From: Methanobacterium_B sp963825335
GTDB taxonomy: Archaea; Methanobacteriota; Methanobacteria; Methanobacteriales; Methanobacteriaceae
Assembly: GCA_963825335.1 (NCBI GenBank)
Contig: CAWGSP010000001.1
Coordinates: 1,488,001-1,552,000, forward strand
Direction: 5' to 3'
Length of the DNA stretch: 64,000 nucleotides
The notes under the pieces were generated by a model. It had not been told where the DNA came from, did not search any database, and saw only the letters and a program-made list of their open reading frames with translations. The position numbers and the translations under genes are program-made. Below are positions 9,965 to 18,806 of this stretch, piece after piece (within the stretch, counting starts at the first letter, position 1; each line of letters begins with the position of its first letter).

Positions 9965-10058
9965 ATTGTAAAAATAGTTATCATACCGCTACCTGGTCCA
10001 TTTCTATTTTTACAATGATTTGGGCATTTTACAATATGAGATTAATACTATTGTAAAA
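9965..10058. promoter_or_regulatory. Four ATTGTAAAA half-sites as two inverted pairs
   Basis: ATTGTAAAAATAG (9965-9977) pairs with CTATTTTTACAAT (10004-10016), a perfect 13-bp inverted repeat. Next to it TTTTACAAT (10027-10035) pairs with ATTGTAAAA (10050-10058). The shared 9-mer in alternating orientation suggests dimeric binding sites or cruciforms. It lies about 330 bp before purA, the nearest downstream gene. Confidence 0.5.
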
Positions 10059-10389
10059 AATTTCAATTTATTATATTAACTACTAAATCTTTGCAGTTTA
10101 TTCACTGTTAGGGGAGTATTGTGTGAGTGTAATTGATGAGTGAATTATTTCAGTCGGTACAAAAGTAATTGATAAAACATCAATGTGGGGTGTTATTCAA
10201 TTATCTCTATTTTCTATAAAGGATTTAAATAGTAGATCATCATATATTTTTATGGTTGAAGAATTAGAGTTTGAATTTACTGAATATTATGAACTAAACC
10301 GAAACCTTATACTTTTTTGTGGGGTCTTTTTATGTTACAATTCACAATATAAAAGAGGTTAGGAAATTAGTTTTAAGGAGAAATTTCAC

Positions 10390-11412
10390 ATGACATGTAA
10401 CGTATTAGTTGGCGGACAATGGGGAGATGAAGGTAAAGGCAAATGTATAACCTACCTCTGTTACAACGATAAACCAGATATCATAGCAAGAGCGGGTGTA
10501 GGACCAAATGCAGGTCACTCCGTTGAATTTAATGGAGAAAAATATGGCTTAAGAATGATCCCATCAGGTTTCGTCCACACCGGTGCGAGGCTACTTATAG
10601 GGGCCGGAGTATTAGTGGATCCTGAAGTTTTCCACTATGAACTGAATTACTTAAACAAGTACAATGTTAAACAGAGAACATTTGCAGACTTCAGATGTTC
10701 CATCATTGAACAAAAACATAAAGATCAAGACAGGGCATCTGATTATCTTTCAAAGAAAATAGGCAGTACTGGGAGTGGTTGTGGACCTGCTAATTCTGAT
10801 CGAGTCATGAGGACTGCTAAACTTACGGCAGATATCCTCGAGATGAATGGTTATACAACAGATGTTCCAACTGAAATCAACACAGCATTAGATGATGATA
10901 AAGATGTTTTCATCGAAGGGTCACAGGGATTTGGATTATCACTTTATTATGGGACTTATCCATACGTTACAAGTAAAGATACAAATGCAAGCACAGCAGC
11001 AGCTGATGTCGGTATAGGGCCAACAAGAGTAGATGAAGTCATGGTAGTATTTAAATCGTATATTACTCGTGTAGGGGAAGGTCCTTTTGAGACAGAAATA
11101 ACTCAAAAAGAAGCAGAAAAAATGAATATTGAAGAATATGGTACAGTAACAGGACGTAGACGTCGTGTTGGTTTGTTTGATATGGATCTTGCCAAAGAAT
11201 CTTGCATGATCAACGGAGCAACCCAAATTGCACTGACATGTGTTGACAGGATATTCCCAAATAATGACCGTATACAAGATTATTCACAACTCTCACAAGA
11301 TGTCAAAAACTTTGTTGCAGAAATAGAAGGTGAAACTGGAGTACCTGTCACAATAATATCAACTGGTCCAGATCTCATCGACACCATTGACCTCAGAGAC
11401 GAACTTCTCTAA
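10390..11412 (+). CDS. purA: Adenylosuccinate synthetase
   Basis: 340 residues, the short archaeal form (bacterial enzymes are near 430). The GTP-binding P-loop GDEGKGK is at residues 12-18 and GPNAGHS near 38-44, where the His takes part in phosphoryl transfer. GSTGSGCGPANSDR, EGSQGFGLSLYYGTYPYVTSKDT and TGRRRRVGLFD are family blocks for IMP and GTP binding. It couples IMP and aspartate with GTP hydrolysis to make adenylosuccinate in AMP synthesis. AAGGAG lies about 10 bases before the ATG. The gene stands alone between two long gaps. Confidence 0.95.
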   Translation: MTCNVLVGGQWGDEGKGKCITYLCYNDKPDIIARAGVGPNAGHSVEFNGEKYGLRMIPSGFVHTGARLLIGAGVLVDPEVFHYELNYLNKYNVKQRTFADFRCSIIEQKHKDQDRASDYLSKKIGSTGSGCGPANSDRVMRTAKLTADILEMNGYTTDVPTEINTALDDDKDVFIEGSQGFGLSLYYGTYPYVTSKDTNASTAAADVGIGPTRVDEVMVVFKSYITRVGEGPFETEITQKEAEKMNIEEYGTVTGRRRRVGLFDMDLAKESCMINGATQIALTCVDRIFPNNDRIQDYSQLSQDVKNFVAEIEGETGVPVTIISTGPDLIDTIDLRDELL

Positions 11413-11640
11413 TTTATTTCGAATAATCTAATCTATATTTTTTTTATTCCAATTTAATTTCTTTTAGTAAATTTTATATTGAATGGTAAAAAGATCAGCA
11501 TTCGTTCTACTATATATCATTATATATCACATAAATATTAATATATCCACTTTTATTAATAATTTATTAATGGATAACTTTAATTAAATTAGGATGTAAT
11601 AATATGTAATAGGGTGTAATAGGTCGATGAGATAATAGTT

Positions 11641-12027
11641 ATGGGAGGGATGGAAATATTAGAAATCAAATGTACAGAAATATTAACCAAAAATAGTTTC
11701 ATAATTCATTTTTTAGACAAAAATAGGGATGATATCACATCTGATCAATATAACAAAATCCTGATGTATTCAACAACTGATGGTAGTGAATTGAAGATGG
11801 ATTTAGAAAATGATATTACAGAACATTCTGTTTCAATTGACATTAAAATAACCTTTCCAACAACTTTTAGGCATCCGAACTTGTATGAATCGATTGATAA
11901 TAATCAGAGAGGTTTCATAAATTATTATAATAAAGCTATAATGAACAATCAAACCAACTGTTCTGAAGCAATGAAATTTGATAAAGTTTGCCATAGGGCC
12001 AGCGATACAACTACCATAAAAAGTTGA
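11641..12027 (+). CDS. Hypothetical protein, distant relative of the 110-124-residue pair near 21 kb
   Basis: 128 residues if the first ATG is used. A better ribosome site, GGAGGG at 11644-11649, would favour ATA at 11656 in the same frame. Read from there, the N-terminus (MLEIKCTEIL...IIHFLD) lines up position for position with the protein at 21247-21579 (MIRTISYEIL...ILLRFSD), and later blocks (IDIKITFP, FINYYNKAI) match RLILSIP and FTNFYEKNIKL. I do not recognise a domain. There is no signal peptide or membrane helix; it looks like a small cytoplasmic alpha/beta protein. It stands alone. Confidence 0.5.
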   Translation: MGGMEILEIKCTEILTKNSFIIHFLDKNRDDITSDQYNKILMYSTTDGSELKMDLENDITEHSVSIDIKITFPTTFRHPNLYESIDNNQRGFINYYNKAIMNNQTNCSEAMKFDKVCHRASDTTTIKS

Positions 12028-12427
12028 GTCCTAAATTTTTTATAATTGTTGTAAATTTACTGCGAGAATTTTTTTATATTTAATGCAAAATCGATCATAA
12101 CTTTTTTTAGGTATCCAATTATATACCTATCAATTTGTAATGTAATGATTTATTTTATATTTTATTAAATTTTATTTATCAGAAACAACTTTTTTTTTTA
12201 TTAGTTGAATTTTTTATAAATTTTAATATCCTGCAAGATGCTAATTTTTTATGAAGCAAACAGAAATTTTTCAAGTTTTAGTGTAAGATTTGGGAAAGAT
12301 TAATATTTGTTTTCGAACCAAATATCCCATAACTAAAAAATAGAATACATCAGTTATGAAGTGGATAATTTAATAACTTATTAAGTTAATAAATAATTAA
12401 AGTAATTATGTTGGAGGCTTGATTTAA
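12028..12427. other. Gap before parA
   Basis: Very AT-rich, with long T runs at about 12180-12200. It holds the parA promoter region and GGAGG at about 12413. No gene is seen. Confidence 0.4.
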
Positions 12428-13189
12428 ATGTCGGAAGTAATAGCAGTTTTGAATCAGAAGGGTGGAAGTGGTAAAACAACCACGGCTGTTAATTTATCAA
12501 CAGTGCTTGCACAGAAGGGTAAAAAAGTTTTACTGGTTGATTTTGATCCTCAGGGTAACACAACAACCCACCTAGGGTTAATGAAGCGAGAAATGAAAAA
12601 TACTATGCGTGATGTTATCTATGAAAAGATTGATATCGAAGATGCAATTCGTAGCACTAAATATGAAGGATTAGAAGTGATTCCGGCCAATATTAAACTC
12701 TCCGGTATTGAAGGATATCTCAATGGTAAAACAGCACCTATATTTGTTTTAAAAAATAAGTTGAAATCGGTTTGCAACAATTATGACTACATCTTCATAG
12801 ATGCACCACCTACCTTGAACATCATAGCAACAAATGTTCTAACAGCTTCAGATAGTGTTATTATCCCTATTCAAGCAGAACCATTTGCACTGGAAGGAAT
12901 GGTAGATTTACTTGAAGTTATGGATATTATAGCAGACGATCTAAACAGCCCTATAAAAATTAAAGGCGTACTAATAACTAGGTTTAAAGCTAATACCAGG
13001 TTAGGTAAAGATACTAAAGCAGAAGTAACCAAATATTTCGAGGATGACTTGTACAAAACTACCATACCCGATAATATCAAAGTTGCAGAAGCACCGGGTT
13101 TTAACATGCCTGTTATTTATTATGACCCTGATTGTGCAGGAAGTAAGGCATACACACAATTAGCAGAAGAATTTTTGGGAAGGGAATAA
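12428..13189 (+). CDS. parA: ParA/Soj-family partition ATPase
   Basis: 253 residues, the size of a Soj-like ParA without an N-terminal DNA-binding domain. The deviant Walker A KGGSGKTT is at residues 11-18, VDFDPQGN is the A' motif near 38-45, and FIDAPPTLN is the Walker B region. ParA ATPases form ATP-bound dimers that bind DNA non-specifically and move DNA or protein cargo; a ParB-like partner triggers hydrolysis. GGAGG precedes the ATG. The next gene begins two bases after the stop and carries a ParB-like N-terminal motif, so the pair is an operon. No replication initiator is nearby, so the cargo is unknown. Confidence 0.9.
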   Translation: MSEVIAVLNQKGGSGKTTTAVNLSTVLAQKGKKVLLVDFDPQGNTTTHLGLMKREMKNTMRDVIYEKIDIEDAIRSTKYEGLEVIPANIKLSGIEGYLNGKTAPIFVLKNKLKSVCNNYDYIFIDAPPTLNIIATNVLTASDSVIIPIQAEPFALEGMVDLLEVMDIIADDLNSPIKIKGVLITRFKANTRLGKDTKAEVTKYFEDDLYKTTIPDNIKVAEAPGFNMPVIYYDPDCAGSKAYTQLAEEFLGRE

Positions 13190-13190
13190 T

Positions 13191-13505
13191 ATGAAAAATA
13201 TTAAAAAAGGCGGATTAGGCAACGATATGGGATCTTTACTCGAACGTAAAGAGAAAAAAAATAAGGTGGTCATCAACGATCATCAACGAGTTGATGGTTC
13301 TATTATTGAAGATATATACAATGATATCAAAGAACAACCAAGGATATCGTTTTGGGATTTAGATTCAAAAATTCTGTTGAACTACCTCAAAGAAACCCAA
13401 CCTAAATTCAGTATAAGCAAACAGATCTCAAACATTCTACACGAACATCTGAAGGAACAGTACCCTGAAATTTGGAGTGAGATCCAATCAACAAAGAACA
13501 GATAA
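13191..13505 (+). CDS. Small ParA partner with ParB-type N-terminal motif
   Basis: 104 residues, starting one base after the parA stop. Residues 5-17 (KKGGLGNDMGSLL) resemble the N-terminal peptide of ParB proteins (KxGLGxGLxALL), the part that inserts into ParA and triggers ATP hydrolysis. The rest lacks the ParB CTPase and HTH core. Instead there is a short linker and a C-terminal helical part, about 50-104, with a ribbon-helix-helix-like look (KFSISKQISNILHEHLKEQYPEIW). It may therefore be a stripped-down ParB or a cargo adaptor. Motif and operon are seen; function is inferred. Confidence 0.75.
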   Translation: MKNIKKGGLGNDMGSLLERKEKKNKVVINDHQRVDGSIIEDIYNDIKEQPRISFWDLDSKILLNYLKETQPKFSISKQISNILHEHLKEQYPEIWSEIQSTKNR

Positions 13506-13524
13506 TCTAAAAATTAACATGAGT

Positions 13525-13612
13525 AACTTATGCACTACATAAGTTATTCATTGATAAAGTTATATTCATAAGTTATTCATTGATAAAGTTATTAATTACA
13601 TAAGTTATTCAT
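13525..13612. repeat. CATAAGTTATTCAT repeats and palindrome after the parA operon
   Basis: AACTTATG-CACTA-CATAAGTT (13525-13545) is a perfect 8-bp inverted repeat. The right arm starts a 26-bp unit CATAAGTTATTCATTGATAA... present at 13538-13563 and 13567-13592, with a truncated third copy CATAAGTTATTCAT at 13599-13612 (spacing 29 and 32 bp). Iterated sites beside a ParA pair suggest a centromere-like site; a terminator or chance repeat is also possible. Confidence 0.6.
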
Positions 13613-14063
13613 GACAATTAAATCGTTCTTATACACCTTCTCATCATTATCGTTAGATAATTCTGGAATATATTCCAATATTAAACGGTTAATATCTTTT
13701 TACATATTTTAAAGTGAACATATTAGTAAACGAACAAAATTAGATAATTTTTGAACATATCCATAAATTTATTCAGTCAAAAAAATTAAACATGACCATA
13801 TGATTTAATGATAAACCTGTTATTTGGATTCATTTCAACTTACTAAAAAAGATATACAAAATCATCTGAAGAATTATTTAATATTGAATTAATCTTTACA
13901 GAAAGAAAAGGCAAATATTTAGTTGCAAGAATTAATGAGAAGATGCTTAATAATTTGATTAATTATTTAATCAGCAGTTAATGTAATACCAAAATGAAGA
14001 GATCTAAAAATGTTAAAAAATATGACTGAAATTAATTAATGTAAATCTTATGAGGTATTCAGC
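13613..14063. other. Gap between the partition operon and flavodoxin
   Basis: About 450 AT-rich bases with no supported gene. GAGGT at about 14052 serves the flavodoxin start. Confidence 0.4.
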
Positions 14064-14558
14064 ATGAAAACTATTATTTTATATTACTCACGTACCCGGA
14101 GAACTGCTAAAGTTGCTAAAACATTAGCAGAAGAATTAGGGGCAGATTCTATTGAAATTACAGATGTTAAGGAGAGAAAGGGATTAATAAATTATGTGAA
14201 ATCCTCAATTGATGCTTTTAGAAATAATAAAACCAATATCAAACCGGAAGAGTTCGATCTTACGGGATATGATTTGGTTTATATTGGAACGCCCACATGG
14301 GGAGGAAAACCTACTCCTGCAATAATTACCATGATAAACAAATGTGATCTTAAAGATAAAGATGTGATTTTATTCACAACCATGGGAAGGAGTGGCAAAA
14401 ATACTATTAATTGGATGAAAGAAAAGATCGAAGGTAAGGGTGGGATAATAGTAGACTTTTTCACTCTAAAAACCAGTAAAATAACCAATAAAAAAGAATT
14501 GGATAACATTGGTAAAGAAACTATACGAATCATTGATGAAATGGATCTAAAAAAATAA
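14064..14558 (+). CDS. Flavodoxin-family protein
   Basis: 164 residues. The N-terminal strand IILYYSRTRRTAKVAKTLAEEL carries the FMN phosphate-binding loop (SRTRRTA at 9-15). GTPTWGGKPTPAI near residues 75-87 is the flavin ring loop, with a tryptophan that usually stacks on the isoalloxazine. Such proteins carry one or two electrons in the cytoplasm or reduce quinone-like substrates. GAGGT precedes the ATG. The gene stands alone, so the redox partner cannot be deduced. Confidence 0.85.
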   Translation: MKTIILYYSRTRRTAKVAKTLAEELGADSIEITDVKERKGLINYVKSSIDAFRNNKTNIKPEEFDLTGYDLVYIGTPTWGGKPTPAIITMINKCDLKDKDVILFTTMGRSGKNTINWMKEKIEGKGGIIVDFFTLKTSKITNKKELDNIGKETIRIIDEMDLKK

Positions 14559-15055
14559 GGGAATTTAGAAAAAAATTAGTCTTTATATTCATTCATTTTA
14601 GGCATTTAAACCCCCTTTTAGTCCATATAGACCAGAAGTGTTTGTAGTAATTTTAATTCTGTTCTGGCTTAACTATTACTTGTAAAAACTCCTATGTAAC
14701 GTCTTACCATTTTCAATGTCATCAAATCATATTTTTTAACAATTTCACAAATGACAAATGCCTTAAATTACTATTATCTGACAATTTTATCATCTCTAAT
14801 CTAAATCATATTGTGTAATTCCTAATAGTTGTAAAAATATTTATATACCTGAATGTTACATTTTTAAACTAACATGGAGTACAAATGTACATTTATGTAC
14901 AGTAGATCAAAAAAAGCAAAACCTCATAAGAAATTATCATGAAAATTTCACAAAATATAACTATATTGGAAAACATTTGAACACATACATATTATTTCCA
15001 TATATCTATACAATAATTTTAGATATTTCATAATAATAATTAAAAAAAAGTTAGG
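14559..15055. other. Intergenic region and leader before the REC-REC-GT2 gene
   Basis: No gene is seen. It contains a good TATA box near 14840 and, after the expected start site, GTACAAATGTACATTTATGTAC (about 14879-14900), a chain of overlapping GTAC/TGTACAT inverted repeats in what would be a leader of nearly 190 bases. Confidence 0.5.
14836..14848 (+). promoter_or_regulatory. Archaeal TATA box upstream of the REC-REC-GT2 gene
   Basis: TTTATATA at about 14840-14847, preceded by an A-rich BRE-like stretch, matches the archaeal promoter consensus. Transcription would begin about 25 bases downstream, giving a long leader. Confidence 0.5.
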
Positions 15056-17296
15056 ATGATGATCTTGAAAAAAACGATTCTGCTGGTTGAGGACGAAGGT
15101 ATCATAGCATTGAACATCAAAGAGGAACTGGAAAATCTTGATTATCATGTTCCTTTGATAGTTACAACCGGAGAAGAAGCAGTTAAACAAGCAGCTAAAT
15201 TAAGGCCAGATCTTGTTTTACTCGACATCATACTAAAGGGACAGATGGACGGAATTGAAGCTGCTAGTAAAATTATGGCTTTAAACATACCTGTAATATA
15301 TATAACAGCACACACTGACGAGAATACCATTAAAAGGGCCATTAAAACGCCATCATCAGGGTACATTGTTAAACCCTACGGTGAAAATGAATTAAAAAAC
15401 AAGATAGAAATAGCCCTTCATAAATTTCAGATGGATCAAGCAAAGGTTGAACTGGTTAAAGAAGATATAACCCTTAAAAAATTGAAGGTCAAAATTAACA
15501 AGACACAACTTAAAGGATTAAAACCAAGGATAATGGTAGTTGAAGATGAAGGCATAACAGCCATGGATCTAGCGGGTAAACTTGAAGATTTAGGGTACAG
15601 AACAGTAGCCATAGTAAGTTCGGGAAATGAAGCCATCGAAAAAGCTAGAAAATTACATCCAGATTTGATACTAATGGACATAGTATTAAAAGGCGATAAA
15701 GATGGCATTAACGTTGCAGAAATTCTTAAAAATATGTACATCCCTGTGGTATATTTAACAGCACATGGTAGTGAACAAATCTTGAAAAGGGCCAGTGAAA
15801 CTTCTCCTTATGGTTATATTATCAAACCTTACAGGGAAAATGAACTGAAAACAACCATAGAAATGGCACTCCACAAACACCAAAAAGATCAAGAAATGAT
15901 TGGATCTGTCGCAGAAACAATGACAATCAAAGAAGACGAACTCAAAATAGAGAAAATAGGAGTTCTCATAACATCTGCTGTTATGATAGTGGTGGTGATG
16001 TTCGGGATTATAACCAGAAACATGACTTGGTTAGAATATCTGCTCTTCTTCACCGGTGGTTACGGCCTCATCCTTACCATTGTTAGTATGTTTAAAACAA
16101 AAGTGCCTAAACCCGATCCAAAATCCAAATTATTAAAACCATTTGTTAGCATCATCATACCTGCACATAATGAAGAGAACACTATTGAGAAATGTGTGCA
16201 CTCCCTTGCCAAAATTGACTACACAGTAATGGAAAAAAAGAATTACGAGATCGTGGTTGTTAATGATGGATCGACAGATAATACAAATTTGATACTCGAT
16301 GACTTAGAAAATCAATTCGATTTCTTAAAAGTCGTGACCCGCAAACCTCCTCGGGCAGGTAAAGGGAAGGGATTTGTACTAAACGATGGTTTGAAAGTAT
16401 GTAACGGAGAAATTATTGCTGTTTTTGATGCCGACGCAATGGTTAAACCAGATTTTTTAGAGTTAATAGTACCCTATTTAAATGAAGAAGGAGTTGGTGG
16501 TGTTCAAGCAAGGATTAAAATGTATAATGAGGATAAAAATGTTCTCACATCGATGCAGGGGGTTGAATTTTCTATTTTTGGCAATGTGCTTTTGAAGGCT
16601 CGTGATAAAATAGATGGAGCTGCATTTTTAGGTGGCAATGGTCAACTAACCCGAAAAGATGTGATCGAGGAGTTGTATGGCTGGGATGGCTATGCCATAA
16701 CCGAAGATCTTAACATGAGCATCAAGATGATGATCAATGGATGGAAGATCAGATACTGTGGTGAGGCCGAAGTATATCAGGAGGCAGTCCCAAATTGGGG
16801 AGCATTCTTTAGACAAAGAACCAGATGGGCCATGGGAAACTTGGAAACACTGTTCACATATTTCAAAGCGATATTACAGGCTGACATATCCATATTCAAA
16901 AGGTTAGATGCGCTTTATTACCTTGCGACCCTAAACTTCTTCAACGGATTCATCATGTTAGCCTACATAGTATTCATATTAAATTTATTAGGCACTATCC
17001 ATTTCAGTCTAGATGCTTCCATATTCATAGTAATTTTGGCCACCATATCATTTGTACCGCCAGTTATCAAAGGAGTATGGCACGATACAAGGAGCATTAC
17101 AGCAACGTGTTACCAGTCGGTAGAATATTGGGTGCACTGCTTTTATCTATTACCCCTGTTTTTTAATGTGACCTACAGCCTATTGACCCGACACGATAGA
17201 AAGTGGGTGAAAACACATCATATTGGAGAGTCTAATGAATTGACTGTGGATGAAACACCGATTCTTGTTAATTCACCCGAAAAGATAATAAAATAA
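15056..17296 (+). CDS. Two receiver domains fused to a membrane processive glycosyltransferase (GT2)
   Basis: 746 residues. Two CheY-like receiver domains lead: REC1 about 5-125 (phospho-Asp D57, T84, K106) and REC2 about 157-280 (D208, T235, K257). Two membrane helices follow at about 302-346. A GT2 polysaccharide-synthase domain then shows DDG-type VVNDGSTD at 401-408, DAD at 458-460, TED at 549-551 and QRTRW at 587-591, the set found in PgaC, hyaluronan and cellulose synthases. C-terminal helices (about 608-715) would form the export channel. The design suggests that phosphorylation controls synthesis of a surface polysaccharide. The first codons are ATG ATG ATC TTG; AGGATGAT may set the start at the TTG (15065). 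No kinase is adjacent. Confidence 0.88.
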   Translation: MMILKKTILLVEDEGIIALNIKEELENLDYHVPLIVTTGEEAVKQAAKLRPDLVLLDIILKGQMDGIEAASKIMALNIPVIYITAHTDENTIKRAIKTPSSGYIVKPYGENELKNKIEIALHKFQMDQAKVELVKEDITLKKLKVKINKTQLKGLKPRIMVVEDEGITAMDLAGKLEDLGYRTVAIVSSGNEAIEKARKLHPDLILMDIVLKGDKDGINVAEILKNMYIPVVYLTAHGSEQILKRASETSPYGYIIKPYRENELKTTIEMALHKHQKDQEMIGSVAETMTIKEDELKIEKIGVLITSAVMIVVVMFGIITRNMTWLEYLLFFTGGYGLILTIVSMFKTKVPKPDPKSKLLKPFVSIIIPAHNEENTIEKCVHSLAKIDYTVMEKKNYEIVVVNDGSTDNTNLILDDLENQFDFLKVVTRKPPRAGKGKGFVLNDGLKVCNGEIIAVFDADAMVKPDFLELIVPYLNEEGVGGVQARIKMYNEDKNVLTSMQGVEFSIFGNVLLKARDKIDGAAFLGGNGQLTRKDVIEELYGWDGYAITEDLNMSIKMMINGWKIRYCGEAEVYQEAVPNWGAFFRQRTRWAMGNLETLFTYFKAILQADISIFKRLDALYYLATLNFFNGFIMLAYIVFILNLLGTIHFSLDASIFIVILATISFVPPVIKGVWHDTRSITATCYQSVEYWVHCFYLLPLFFNVTYSLLTRHDRKWVKTHHIGESNELTVDETPILVNSPEKIIK

Positions 17297-17726
17297 AATT
17301 TTTAAGTAACATATAATTTTTTTTAATCCTTTATTTAGGGCTGTTAAAAATCTGTTAATATTATAGGTACTAAAGGAATACTGAAACCTTATTGTCGGTG
17401 GATCCAAAATTTTAAGCATGGATTTTTTGGTGTTAACTGTTTCCAAACTTAGCATTGTATTTTACCAAAAAAATATATCTATTATCTGTAAAATCCTATG
17501 TCTATATTTAGTTAAAGAGGATGTAAATTAGAACATATGATTCACACATTTCTCCTATTTTACTTGTAGGACTCTTTGATTATTTGACCACCTATAATAT
17601 TCGTGGATTAAAACTTGTCATCAGCTACAGATGGCCTGCATATAACCGATCATGATTCAAGATAATCCGATCCAATTTGCATCAAAAAAATAAGGAAAGT
17701 TTGATTAAATAAATTGAAATATTTAT
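17297..17726. other. Gap between convergent genes
   Basis: 430 AT-rich bases between the GT2 fusion (plus strand) and a minus-strand secreted protein. I see no supported gene or repeat. Confidence 0.4.
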
Positions 17727-18572
17727 CTAATCATAGTTTTTAAGTTCATTAACAGATGCAGAGCCACTGCTCTCACTACTTTGACTGCTGTTTAAGTTTT
17801 TGTAGTATTGATCCACACCGTTTGAGACATTCACGAAATTATAGTTTAAAGCACCTTCATTGTACAGAGTTTGCAGTTCTGATGCATGTGACAATTCGAA
17901 GTGTGCGTATGGGTCGTTGAAGTAGGGGAAGATCAGTCCGGCAATCATATAGTAGTAAGCTGGGATCAATCCATATGTCTTGGTCATTATCTGGAAATAG
18001 AGTGGGAATCCGCATCCAGGATCGATATACGGACTATCAACCCTTGTTGTCCCATGCCAAACCATTGGTAATGGGCCGACCTGGCCATGTTCCTTTTCGA
18101 GTGTCTGAACATGTGCCATCATCGAGGTGTAGTTGTTGTAGATCACACCATCGGACATGTATTTATATCTGGTATCTGGAACACCGTATATAGCTACTTT
18201 AAGAGAGTCTAAGAGATTGATCTGGCTCAAACTTGCAGAGCCCTTTCCTTGAGTATCGATGTAGGCAACTTCTATGATGTATACACTACCATTTTGGCCG
18301 CTTGTTGTGTTGACTGTTTCTGGAAAACTACGATAATTAGAACTTCCAGCAAAATGGACAACCAGAGCACAAGATGAATTCCTTTCTTGTGCATATTGGG
18401 CCAGTAGAACTGCGTGGGGATGACCAGGATACATGTCTGGATTTTCGATCTTTACAAATGCGAGTCTTCCTAATGGATCTATGGAGCCATTAGCAACGGT
18501 AATATACGAATAAATACCACCTACACATAGGATAGTTATTACTATAACACCAATAATCAATCCTGTTCTCAT
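17727..18572 (-). CDS. Membrane-anchored or secreted hypothetical protein
   Basis: 281 residues. One N-terminal hydrophobic helix (about 4-26) could be a signal anchor; the remainder is extracytoplasmic in character with many NxS/T sites and a low-complexity serine-rich end (about 262-275). It contains two cysteines in the outer part (SSCALVV and DPGCGFP) that might form a disulfide. No known domain or catalytic motif is recognised. It is a single minus-strand gene with AGAAAAAGA-like sequence rather than a clear ribosome site before the ATG. Confidence 0.7.
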   Translation of the reverse strand: MRTGLIIGVIVITILCVGGIYSYITVANGSIDPLGRLAFVKIENPDMYPGHPHAVLLAQYAQERNSSCALVVHFAGSSNYRSFPETVNTTSGQNGSVYIIEVAYIDTQGKGSASLSQINLLDSLKVAIYGVPDTRYKYMSDGVIYNNYTSMMAHVQTLEKEHGQVGPLPMVWHGTTRVDSPYIDPGCGFPLYFQIMTKTYGLIPAYYYMIAGLIFPYFNDPYAHFELSHASELQTLYNEGALNYNFVNVSNGVDQYYKNLNSSQSSESSGSASVNELKNYD

Positions 18573-18806
18573 TCTTTTTCTCCGTAGAATAGATAATAAT
18601 AATTTTCTATTATCTATTTCTTTTAAATTGAATAAATAAATATCTATTAAATTTTCTGAGTCGATATAGTTTCATAAAATTTTATCCTAAAAAAAATTAG
18701 ATGGTATTCATGAAGTTAAGATTTCCATCCCTCATCAACTACTGTTTATATTAATTATGTATCAACTAATATTTATTAATTAGCTCAAAGAATTATCTAA
18801 CTTTTT

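Larger units (their letters stand above)
9576..10389. other. Long intergenic region before purA
   Basis: No gene is supported over 814 bases. It holds the 24-bp minisatellite (9728-9840) and the ATTGTAAAA inverted repeats (9965-10058). The last 60 bases contain TTAAGGAG, the purA ribosome site. Confidence 0.6.
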
